Below, one piece after another: positions 8,637-16,509 of a stretch of 64,000 bases of DNA. Made by a program: the position numbers and the translations under genes. The stretch covers positions 1 through 64,000 of the forward strand of contig RKSN01000002.1 in assembly GCA_005518185.1 (NCBI GenBank), given 5' to 3'. Under the pieces are notes generated by a model. That model did not search any database. It was not told where the DNA came from and saw only the letters and a program-made list of their open reading frames with translations. Within the stretch, counting starts at the first letter, position 1. Each line of letters starts with the position of its first letter. This DNA comes from Chakrabartia godavariana (lineage in GTDB: Bacteria > Pseudomonadota > Alphaproteobacteria > Sphingomonadales > Sphingomonadaceae).

Positions 8637-11078
8637 GTGACGAGCACCTATAAGGTGGCGATTGTCGGTTCGGGACCGGCAGGATTGAGCGCGGCAGCAC
8701 GCGCGGCACAATTGGGCGTGGCGCACGTCCTCCTCGAAAAGACGGACCATCTGTCTGATACCATTTTCCGGTATCAAAAGGGCAAGCACGTCATGGCGAC
8801 GCCCAGCCAGCTGGTGCTGCGGTCCGACCTCGATTTCGATGCCGGCAAGCGCGAAAAGATTCTGGACACATGGAACGCGCAGGCCGCGTCGCAGAACGTC
8901 CATGTGCGCTATCGGTCTGAAGTCACGGCGATCACCGGCGAAAAGGGCAAGTTTGAGCTCAAGCTGTCCGACGGCGACGTTGTCCACGCGGAAACCGTGA
9001 TCCTGGCCATCGGCACGCAGGGCAACCCGAACCTGATGCGCTGCCCCGGCGGGGACCAGCCGCACGTTGAATATCAGCTGGACGATCCGACCGCCATTCT
9101 GGACGAGCACATCACGGTCGTGGGGGCCGGCGATGCGGGCATTGAGAACGCGCTCGGCCTTGCGGCCGACCCCGAACAGCGCAATGTCGTGACGATCGTC
9201 AACCGCTCCCCGGATTTCAGCCGCGCGAAGGATGCCAACGTCAAGGCGCTGACGGCTGCGGCGGAAGAAGGCCGCATCACGATCCTGACGGAAACCTCGA
9301 CCAACCGTATCGAGGCCGACCATATCGTCCTCGATACCCGCGACGGGGAACTCCGCATCCCCTGCAACCGTGTCATCGCGCGCATGGGGTCTGCTCCGCC
9401 GCGTGGCTTTGTCGAAAGCTGCGGCATCGAATTCAGCAGCAAGGACCGCGAGGCCTTCCCGATCCTGTCGCCAGTGTTCGAGTCCACAGCACCCGGCATC
9501 TTCGTGATTGGCGCGCTCGCCGGTTATCCGCTCATCAAGCACTGCATGAACCAGGGCTATGACGTCGTCGAGTTCATCAACGGCAATCTGTCGCTGAAGC
9601 CTGCGGACGAACCGATCCTCGAAGCCAAATTCAACAAGCTCCCCGGCAACCGTTCGGTCGATGACTGGCTGGAGCTGCTGCGCACGGGGATCGAGATCCT
9701 GCGCGATCTGACCCCGCTTCAGATGCGCGAATTCACGCTGGACAGCGACGTCCGCTTCGTCCGCGCGGGCGAAGTGATCTTCGAAGGCGGCGCACCGGGG
9801 TCTTCCCTTTTCAACGTCGCGACAGGTTCGGTCCACGTCCGGATCAATCCTAACGACCCGACCATTGTCGTGCCCATTGGCGCGGGCCAGATGTTCGGCG
9901 AAGTCGGCCTGATTTCGGGCCGCAAGCGCGGCGCCACGGTGGTCGCGGCCGAAGACAGCATTCTGATGGAAATCCCCCGTACGGCAGCGCTCAAGCTGAT
10001 CGCGACGGTTCCGGCGGTGAAGCGTGCGGTCACCCGCATCTCGATCGAACGCCAGCTGCTGCAGCTGTTCAAGGCGGGTCTCAGCCCTGGCGATATCGCC
10101 GAAGTCGTGGAAAGCGCGGAAACCATCAGCGTGCGCGCCGGTGAATCGATCATCAGCGAAGGCGACGAGAATTACGACATCTACGTCATCCGCGTCGGAT
10201 CGATGGTGGTGGAACGGACCATTGGCGGCAAGCCGGTCTTCCTCTCCTATCTGCCCGCCGGCTCCTATGTCGGGGAAATGGCGCTGATCGAAGGGGGCCG
10301 CCGCACCGCGACGGTCCGCGCGGCCGTGAAGGCAGAGGTCATCAAGCTCAATGGCGACGCCTTCCGCAGCCTGCTGGATCGCAACCCCGCCCTTCTGGAG
10401 CGCCTGAAGCTCGACATGGCGACGCGCAAGGACGTGAACGCCCATATCGAGACGATGAAGAGCACTTTCTCCGACGTGGCGGACATGTATTCGTCGGTCG
10501 CGAGCTTCCTCGTGGAAAACGGTATTGGCGAAGCCACGGACGTCCTGCTGATCGATGAAAAGCTGTGTGTCGGCTGCGACAATTGCGAAAAGGCGTGCGC
10601 GGACAGCCACGACGGCCTGTCGCGGCTCAACCGTGAAGCTGGCAAATCCTATGCCCAGCTGCACGTTCCGACTTCATGCCGCCACTGCGAACATCCGCAC
10701 TGCATGGCCGATTGCCCGCCCAACGCGATCCATCGCGGGCTCGATGGCGAAGTGTTCATCGATGACACATGCATCGGGTGCGGCAACTGCCAGCGCGCCT
10801 GCCCCTATGGCGTGATCCGCATGGACAAGGTGCCGCCAAAGAAGCCGCCCTTGCTCAACTGGCTGCTGTTCGGAACCGGCCCCGGGCCGGGTGAGCCCAG
10901 CGCCAAATGGTCCAAGAAATATGGCGACCCCGAAGCGCCCAAAAAGGCCATCAAGTGCGACATGTGTTCCGGCCTTGAAGGCGGGCCGAGCTGCGTGCGC
11001 GCCTGCCCGACGGGCGCGGCCATCCGGATTTCGCCGGAACAGTTCCTCAGCGTTTCGCAAATGCAGAAGGGCGAATAG
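8637..11078 (+). CDS. FAD oxidoreductase / twin cNMP-binding / four-cluster ferredoxin fusion
   Basis: 813-residue cytoplasmic redox fusion. Residues about 1-320 form a thioredoxin-reductase-like flavin domain: FAD motif VAIVGSGPAGLSAA and a second nucleotide motif VVGAGDAGIENA, with no CxxC redox pair evident. About 355-620 hold two CRP-type cyclic-nucleotide domains with phosphate cassettes FGEVGLISGRKRGATV and VGEMALIEGGRRTATV. The C-terminus is a DmsB/HybA-like iron-sulfur domain: CVGCDNCEKAC, CRHC..HCMADCP, CIGCGNCQRACPYG and CDMCSG..CVRACPTG, enough for four [4Fe-4S] clusters. Start GTG 8637. It overlaps no neighbour but is 3 bp from a membrane cytochrome-b-like gene, so it probably passes electrons between NAD(P)H and the membrane under cyclic-nucleotide control (inference). 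Confidence 0.9.
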   Translation: MTSTYKVAIVGSGPAGLSAAARAAQLGVAHVLLEKTDHLSDTIFRYQKGKHVMATPSQLVLRSDLDFDAGKREKILDTWNAQAASQNVHVRYRSEVTAITGEKGKFELKLSDGDVVHAETVILAIGTQGNPNLMRCPGGDQPHVEYQLDDPTAILDEHITVVGAGDAGIENALGLAADPEQRNVVTIVNRSPDFSRAKDANVKALTAAAEEGRITILTETSTNRIEADHIVLDTRDGELRIPCNRVIARMGSAPPRGFVESCGIEFSSKDREAFPILSPVFESTAPGIFVIGALAGYPLIKHCMNQGYDVVEFINGNLSLKPADEPILEAKFNKLPGNRSVDDWLELLRTGIEILRDLTPLQMREFTLDSDVRFVRAGEVIFEGGAPGSSLFNVATGSVHVRINPNDPTIVVPIGAGQMFGEVGLISGRKRGATVVAAEDSILMEIPRTAALKLIATVPAVKRAVTRISIERQLLQLFKAGLSPGDIAEVVESAETISVRAGESIISEGDENYDIYVIRVGSMVVERTIGGKPVFLSYLPAGSYVGEMALIEGGRRTATVRAAVKAEVIKLNGDAFRSLLDRNPALLERLKLDMATRKDVNAHIETMKSTFSDVADMYSSVASFLVENGIGEATDVLLIDEKLCVGCDNCEKACADSHDGLSRLNREAGKSYAQLHVPTSCRHCEHPHCMADCPPNAIHRGLDGEVFIDDTCIGCGNCQRACPYGVIRMDKVPPKKPPLLNWLLFGTGPGPGEPSAKWSKKYGDPEAPKKAIKCDMCSGLEGGPSCVRACPTGAAIRISPEQFLSVSQMQKGE

Positions 11079-11081
11079 GCC

Positions 11082-11960
11082 ATGGCGACCCCTGCCCGCA
11101 AAACGACCGGCAAACGGTCTGGCGCCTCAAGCCACGTCTCGTTCCTCAAATATGCCGACTATCGCTGGCTGAAGATCGCGGTCGGCCTGTCGGCCCTCGC
11201 GATTTTGACCTACGCGCTCATCGACGTCGAGCCGCGCCCGAGCGGCAGCAGCTGGTATGGCTATACGCTCGGCACGATCGGTGCCGGGCTGATCGTCTGG
11301 CTAGCCCTGCTGGGGCTGCGCAAGCGGACCATCCGCCCCGGACAATGGACCCTGAAATCCTGGGTGTCGGCGCATGTCTGGCTTGGCCTGTCGCTGATCG
11401 TCATTGCAACGCTGCACTGCGCCTTCCAGTTCGGCTGGAACGTCCACACGCTGGCCTATGTGCTGATGATGGCCGTCATCCTCTCCGGGGTTTATGGCAT
11501 CTGCGCCTACACCATCCTGCCGCGTCAGCTGAGCGCCAACCGCGGTGAGATGACGCAGGCGGAAATGCTCGACAACCTGCGCAGCATCGACCGCCAGCTC
11601 CACGATGCCGCACAGCCGCTCAATTCCGATCTCGCACAGATCATCGGCGCCTCGCTCGACGATGACCCCTTTGCGGGCAATGTGTTTGCACGGCTGCGCA
11701 ACAGCTACCCCAACTGCCCGACGCAGCTAGCCTTTGCCGAGGTCAGCGCCGCCGCACGCGACCGGTCTGCGCCCGGGGCCGAGGACATCGCCCGCGCCGT
11801 GCAGATCCTGTCCCGCAAGGTGTCCGCATTGAGCCACATCCGGAGGCATCTACAGATCAAGGCACAGCTTGATGTGTGGCTCTACGTCCATGTTCCGCTG
11901 ACCTTCGCGCTTGTGGCGGCCCTGTTCGCCCATGTCATCAGCGTCTTCTTCTACTGGTGA
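11082..11960 (+). CDS. four-helix membrane protein, probable b-type cytochrome
   Basis: 292 residues with hydrophobic segments at about 28-48 (WLKIAVGLSALAILTYALI), 56-76, a long 95-145 block that looks like two helices, and a C-terminal helix. His residues lie inside the helices (SAHVWLGLSLIVIATLHCAF; VHVPLTFALVAALFAHVISV), the arrangement expected of di-heme cytochrome b or ferric-reductase-like quinol modules. Between helices is a soluble stretch of about 100 residues. It sits 3 bp after the flavin/ferredoxin fusion and 8 bp before the FHA-decaheme gene, so I infer that it carries electrons across the inner membrane. No exact family was recognised. Confidence 0.7.
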   Translation: MATPARKTTGKRSGASSHVSFLKYADYRWLKIAVGLSALAILTYALIDVEPRPSGSSWYGYTLGTIGAGLIVWLALLGLRKRTIRPGQWTLKSWVSAHVWLGLSLIVIATLHCAFQFGWNVHTLAYVLMMAVILSGVYGICAYTILPRQLSANRGEMTQAEMLDNLRSIDRQLHDAAQPLNSDLAQIIGASLDDDPFAGNVFARLRNSYPNCPTQLAFAEVSAAARDRSAPGAEDIARAVQILSRKVSALSHIRRHLQIKAQLDVWLYVHVPLTFALVAALFAHVISVFFYW

Positions 11961-11968
11961 GCGACCCC

Positions 11969-13756
11969 ATGACCTTTACTGTCCAGCATGTCAGCTTCAC
12001 CAACGACGGACGCGAGATCGTCCGCGCAAAGGACGTTGCGCAATCGACCCTGTCGATCGGTCGCGGGCCCGGCTGCGACGTTGCCCTGCCCGACGTCGCC
12101 GTCCCGCTTGAGCACGCCAGCATCACCGCGAATTCTGACGGTACGCTCACGGTCGCGTCCACCGCGGGCACGCCCTTCATGGCCAACGGCCGCAGCGCGA
12201 CCAATCTCACCATCGCTCGCGGCGAAGATGCCGTACTGAACTTCGGCAGTCACGAACTGCTGGTCAGCCGGTCCGGCGAAGGCGTGATCGTCCGTGTTGA
12301 GCGCAAGGGCGCCGTCGCTGACTCGAGCGAATCCAAGGACAGCAAATACGTCTTCTCGCTGGGCAAGACAGGGGCAAAGATGCGCCTGCCCGCGTGGATC
12401 CTCGCCATTTCCATCCTGCTCACGATGCTCGCCTGGCCGATCTGGACATGGTCCACATATCACATGGCCAAGGCACGCGCAGGCAGCGTCCATGCCGATC
12501 AGAGCTGGTCGCCCGGCCCGATCTCGCTTGCCCACGCCTCCTTCGGCAAGGATTGCCAAGCCTGCCATGTGAACGCGTTTGAATCCGTGCGCGATTCGAG
12601 CTGCATCGCCTGCCATAAGGACGTGCATGATCACGCGCCACCTGCCGCACTGCGCGACGCAAAGGGAGAGGCAAACCCGTTCCGTCGTGTCCTCAATGCA
12701 ACGTCGCGCCTGTTCAACAAGCCTGAGAACAGCTGCGTTGCGTGTCATATCGAGCATGAAGGCGCCGTGCCCATGCCGGCCACGCCGCAGCGTTTCTGCA
12801 CCGATTGCCATGACGGGCTGAGCACGCGCCTCAAGACCACAAAGCTGCTGGACGTCGGAGACTTCGCAAGCAAGCACCCCGAATTCCGCCCGGGCGTCGT
12901 CGTCACGCCAGGTGTGGTGCCGACGATCAAGCGGATCTCGCTCACCGACAAGCCCAAGGAAAATACGGGCCTGAAATTCCCGCACGCGCTCCATCTGTCC
13001 CAGACGAACGGTGTCGCCCGGATGGCGATGACGCTGCCCGGCTACAGCCAGAACGGCGGACGCGGACTGGCGTGCAAGGACTGTCACGTGCCGACGGCCG
13101 ACCGGTCGAGCTTTGCCCCGGTCGAGATGGAAAAGAATTGCGGCGCCTGCCACAGCCTTGGCCTTGCGAAGGTTGGTGGAACGGTGCTGACGCTCCGGCA
13201 TGGCGATGCGCGTCAGGCGGTTGCGGAAATCCGGGCACTCTATAGCGGAATCGGACCGCAGAACCCCGCCGGAAACCGGTTCCTGCAGGGACGTCATGTT
13301 CCCGGCAGCCCAGCTTCGGCACCCCGTGCCGATGTGGGCAGCGCAAGCCCAGATGCAGCGATCCGCCGCGTCTTCTCGCAAGGGGGTGCCTGTTTCGAAT
13401 GTCACCAGGTGGCCGCACCCCGGGAACCGGGCAGCCTGAACTTCACCGTCGCGCCGGTCTCTGTGCCGAAGCACTACATGTCCAAGGCCTGGTTCGACCA
13501 CAAGGCGCATGACACGGCGAAGTGCGAGACCTGCCACAATGCGCCCAAATCAAAGAGCGCAACCGACGTTCTCATGCCGGGTATCAAGTCCTGCCAAAGC
13601 TGCCACGCCGGTGCCACGCCACAGCATGACAAGATCCCGTCTACCTGCGCGATGTGCCATGGCTACCATTTTGAAGACCCGCTGAAGGCGGTGTCCACAC
13701 TTCCGACGGCAGCAGTACCGCACAAGTCCGGCAGCGCGAAAGCAAAGTCGGGCTGA
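11969..13756 (+). CDS. FHA-like domain fused to periplasmic decaheme cytochrome c
   Basis: 595 residues from ATG 11969 (an upstream in-frame start at 11876 lies inside the preceding gene and is rejected). Residues 1-100 look like a forkhead-associated domain (STLSIGRGPGCDVALPD, EHASITANSDGTL). One transmembrane helix follows (about 140-165), then a periplasmic region with ten CXXCH haem sites: CQACH, CIACH, CVACH, CTDCH, CKDCH, CGACH, CFECH, CETCH, CQSCH and CAMCH (about 198-560). An FHA domain normally binds phosphothreonine in the cytoplasm, so the fusion would tie a cytoplasmic phospho-signal or docking partner to a periplasmic electron carrier. Third gene of a tight operon with the flavin fusion and cytochrome b candidate. 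Confidence 0.87.
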   Translation: MTFTVQHVSFTNDGREIVRAKDVAQSTLSIGRGPGCDVALPDVAVPLEHASITANSDGTLTVASTAGTPFMANGRSATNLTIARGEDAVLNFGSHELLVSRSGEGVIVRVERKGAVADSSESKDSKYVFSLGKTGAKMRLPAWILAISILLTMLAWPIWTWSTYHMAKARAGSVHADQSWSPGPISLAHASFGKDCQACHVNAFESVRDSSCIACHKDVHDHAPPAALRDAKGEANPFRRVLNATSRLFNKPENSCVACHIEHEGAVPMPATPQRFCTDCHDGLSTRLKTTKLLDVGDFASKHPEFRPGVVVTPGVVPTIKRISLTDKPKENTGLKFPHALHLSQTNGVARMAMTLPGYSQNGGRGLACKDCHVPTADRSSFAPVEMEKNCGACHSLGLAKVGGTVLTLRHGDARQAVAEIRALYSGIGPQNPAGNRFLQGRHVPGSPASAPRADVGSASPDAAIRRVFSQGGACFECHQVAAPREPGSLNFTVAPVSVPKHYMSKAWFDHKAHDTAKCETCHNAPKSKSATDVLMPGIKSCQSCHAGATPQHDKIPSTCAMCHGYHFEDPLKAVSTLPTAAVPHKSGSAKAKSG

Positions 13757-13972
13757 CGGGCGGTGGCGCGCGCCTTTGCGTCAAGATGGCATCAAAATCG
13801 AAGCTAAACGCTTTAAATATATACGTATTTTCTGGTCTCAGTTTAAGGTTGTGGAAAGGGATATCTCGTTAACGGCAGCGCAGGTCGGCCGGGAATGAGC
13901 ATCCGAGACGCAAGATTGGAAAGGCGTTGAGGATGCAAGCGGTTGCGCCGGGTCCTCTAACAGGGTGTAAAG
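13757..13972. promoter_or_regulatory. AT-rich intergenic region before the CpdA-like gene
   Basis: 216 bp between the FHA-decaheme gene and the phosphodiesterase. The segment around 13805-13835 (ctttaaatatatacgtattt) is strikingly AT-rich for this genome and is the likely promoter. No clear terminator is visible after the cytochrome gene. Confidence 0.4.
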
Positions 13973-14815
13973 ATGCTCATTGCGCAGATTTCGGATATCC
14001 ACCTCGGATTTGAAGCGAACAACCCGGGCGAGTTCAATCGCCAAAGGCTGGACAGCATCGTCCGCAAGCTCGCCGCAATGTCGCCGACGCCCGACATATT
14101 GCTCTGCACCGGAGACCTGACCGACAAGGGCGATGCCTTCAGCTATGGGCAGCTCCAGGAAGCCCTCGCCGGCGCACCCTGCCCGGTTCACCTATGTGTC
14201 GGCAATCATGACGACAGGGACAATTTCTGCCGCCACTTCCCCGAAACCGGCGGCGCAGATGGCTTTGTCCAATATGCCGTCGACATGGGTCCGCTGGTCA
14301 TCCTTGTCATCGACACGCTGGATCCGGGTGAACATGGCGGCGCCTTTTGCGCGCAGCGCGCGGCCTGGCTGCGGGAACAACTGGATGGCCATGCTGACCG
14401 TCCTGTCATCATCGCGCTCCACCACCCACCGGTCGTTCATGGAATCGAATGGATGGATGCCGACCCCGCAGCCGACTGGATTGCGCGTCTTGCCGAGGTC
14501 CTGAAGGGCCGCAGCAATATCGCCGCCCTGCTCGCCGGCCATGTCCACCGTTCCTTCACCGCGACCTTTGCCGGGCATCCGCTCATCGTCACAGGCTCCT
14601 CGGCACCACAGGTTGCGCTCGAGCTTTCGCCGATCGACCCCGAGACGCCCGACGGCCGTCCGATGATCGTGGCTGAGGAGCCGGGCTATTCGGTGCATCA
14701 CTGGACGGGCAATCACCTCGTCTCCTTCTTCGAAAAGGCCGGCGACCATCCCGTTCTGGCCCGTTATGATGCCGGACTGCAGCCGCTGGTGCAGAGCCTC
14801 GTTCCCGTACGCTAA
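13973..14815 (+). CDS. cpdA: CpdA-type metallophosphoesterase (cyclic-nucleotide phosphodiesterase)
   Basis: 280-residue calcineurin-like phosphoesterase. All metal-ligand blocks of the class III cAMP phosphodiesterase family are present in order: QISDIHLG, CTGDLTDKG, VGNHDDR, LHHPPV and AGHVHRSF. The family hydrolyses 3',5'-cyclic nucleotides, though some members act on other phosphodiesters. Its position between two halves of a cytochrome cluster whose first protein has two cNMP-binding domains makes a cyclic-nucleotide substrate plausible. Start ATG 13973 follows a weak ribosome site (cagggtgtaaag). Confidence 0.82.
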   Translation: MLIAQISDIHLGFEANNPGEFNRQRLDSIVRKLAAMSPTPDILLCTGDLTDKGDAFSYGQLQEALAGAPCPVHLCVGNHDDRDNFCRHFPETGGADGFVQYAVDMGPLVILVIDTLDPGEHGGAFCAQRAAWLREQLDGHADRPVIIALHHPPVVHGIEWMDADPAADWIARLAEVLKGRSNIAALLAGHVHRSFTATFAGHPLIVTGSSAPQVALELSPIDPETPDGRPMIVAEEPGYSVHHWTGNHLVSFFEKAGDHPVLARYDAGLQPLVQSLVPVR

Positions 14816-15096
14816 AGGCCGAAATCGGGTGACTCCGCGCGTCACGCCAACGCCTGCCCCGCCCTATCAAAAATTGCCGCTCAAAGTGAGCCGATCTTGA
14901 CGCCAAAGCGGCGGCAATAATCGAGGGAATTGCTTGATTTTCTTGGATATTTTCCGCACGTCTTGCGCTGGTTAACGCACGCTTCGGCGCGCGTTGCCAA
15001 GTGGGGGACGCATCGCTGAGTCTTGGGCGGCGATGAAGACGGGAACAGGGTCAGCGCGCCTGACACATTCCTGTCGATCAAGGTGGGGGCGTGTTC
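14816..15096. promoter_or_regulatory. 281-bp intergenic region before the second cytochrome operon
   Basis: No credible gene. An AT-rich stretch near 14920-14955 (gcttgattttcttggatatttt) is a probable promoter for the operon starting at 15097. An imperfect repeat (ttgccgct at 14873 against agcggcggcaa near 14911) is too weak to call a terminator. Confidence 0.4.
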
Positions 15097-16509
15097 ATGG
15101 ACAGTATTGAGACCACCCCCGCGGCAGGTCGCTCGCTTCGCGGTGCGTTTCATGTTCTCGGCGCCCTCTTCGCCGTGCTTGTCGCGGGCGCGACACTCTA
15201 TCTCGCGATTGGCGGCATCCAGCCGGTCACGGCAACGGATGTGGCGCAGAACGTCCATCTGGGGGTGTCGAGCTGTGCAGGCTCCACCTGCCATGGCCGA
15301 CAGGTCGCCGATGGTGCTGTTGTCCGGCAGGATGAACTGCTGCGCTGGCAGGAAGACTCTTCGCCTTCGGGCGCGCACAGCCGGGCCTTCCGGACGCTGG
15401 GCACTGCCCGTTCGGCCGCGATTGCCCGGAACCTCGGCCTTGGGTCGGCTGAAACGGCGCCGATGTGCCTTGGCTGCCATGCCGACAATGCGGCCGCGAC
15501 CGGCCCCAAATTCCAGATTTCAGACGGCGTTGGCTGCGAATCCTGCCATGGCGCCGCCTCCGGCTGGGTCAGCACGCACTATACCGTAGGCGCCACGCAC
15601 CAGCGCAACGTCGCCCAGGGCATGACCCCGCTGGACAATCCCAAAGCGCGGGCGTCCAACTGCCTCGACTGTCATTTCGGCTCTGCAAAGCCGGGCCAGT
15701 TCGTAAGCCACCGCATCATGGCTGCGGGCCACCCGCGTGTGACCTTTGAGCTTGACCTGTTCACCGGACTTCAGGCGCATCACAACGAAGATGCCGACTA
15801 TATCCGCCGCAAGGGCAAGCGCGACCCGGTGCAGGACTGGGCCGTGGGTCAGGCCGTCGCGCTCGACCGCGCGCTGTCGCTCTGGTCCGACGCCCGCCTG
15901 GGTCAGGAAGGCGTCTTCCCGGAATATTACTTCTTCGACTGTCACAGCTGCCATCGCAGGATCTCGGACGAGCCGTCCTTCCGTGCAGCAGCGCTGGCGA
16001 ACCCGGGCCGCCCCATTCCGCGCGGCATGGCCCCCTTCACCGATGGCAACATGATCATGCTGAGCACGGCCGCACGCCGCACCGTCCCGGCACTTGCGCA
16101 GCGCTTTGATGCTGACAGCCGGGCTTTCCATGCAGCGCTCGCAAACGACCGGACATCCGCGCTCAAGGCTGCGGCCCGTCTGCGCGGGACAACCAACGCA
16201 CTGCTGGCGGCCTTCCAGGCCAAGCACTTCTCCAAGGCAGATATCATGGCGCTGGTCGCTGGCGTCAGCGATGCGGCCATCCGGACGCGCTACACCGACT
16301 ATGAGGGCAGTTCCCAAGCCGTGATGGCCGTCGACACGCTGCTCAACGCGCTGGTCAACAATGGCTCGGTCAGCGCGGGTCAGGCAGCCGCGATCCGCGA
16401 CGATATCAACCGCGCGTACGCCGCCGTGAAGGATCCCTACACCTATCAGCCGCTGGCCTTCCGCGCCTCGCTCGCCAAGGCCAGCGCAGCGATCGGGGCG
16501 CTGCAATGA
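15097..16509 (+). CDS. membrane-anchored pentaheme cytochrome c (cytochrome c554-like)
   Basis: 470 residues from ATG 15097, preferred over GTG 15091 because aaggtggggg then sits at ribosome-site distance. An uncleaved N-terminal helix (HVLGALFAVLVAGATLYLAI) anchors it. Five haem motifs are visible: CAGSTCH (a CX4CH variant, about Cys59), CLGCH, CESCH, CLDCH and CHSCH (about 281), the last preceded by PEYYFFD. Spacing resembles cytochrome c554-type tetra/pentahaem proteins; the C-terminal 180 residues are helical and haem-free. First gene of a coupled operon (4-bp overlap with the next). Likely a periplasmic electron carrier between the inner-membrane module and the outer-membrane proteins encoded downstream (inference). 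Confidence 0.83.
   Translation: MDSIETTPAAGRSLRGAFHVLGALFAVLVAGATLYLAIGGIQPVTATDVAQNVHLGVSSCAGSTCHGRQVADGAVVRQDELLRWQEDSSPSGAHSRAFRTLGTARSAAIARNLGLGSAETAPMCLGCHADNAAATGPKFQISDGVGCESCHGAASGWVSTHYTVGATHQRNVAQGMTPLDNPKARASNCLDCHFGSAKPGQFVSHRIMAAGHPRVTFELDLFTGLQAHHNEDADYIRRKGKRDPVQDWAVGQAVALDRALSLWSDARLGQEGVFPEYYFFDCHSCHRRISDEPSFRAAALANPGRPIPRGMAPFTDGNMIMLSTAARRTVPALAQRFDADSRAFHAALANDRTSALKAAARLRGTTNALLAAFQAKHFSKADIMALVAGVSDAAIRTRYTDYEGSSQAVMAVDTLLNALVNNGSVSAGQAAAIRDDINRAYAAVKDPYTYQPLAFRASLAKASAAIGALQ

Noticed and set aside
8619-10664. 681-codon minus-strand frame opposite the flavin/cNMP gene
   Set aside because: Composition is typical of antisense shadow frames (HDRD-type runs) and no domain is visible.
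11876-11968. N-terminal extension of the FHA-decaheme protein
   Set aside because: It overlaps the preceding membrane-protein gene in another frame, and ATG 11969 gives an immediate FHA-like start.
11951-13537. 528-codon minus-strand frame opposite the FHA-decaheme gene
   Set aside because: The plus strand holds ten CXXCH motifs; the minus frame has no recognisable features.
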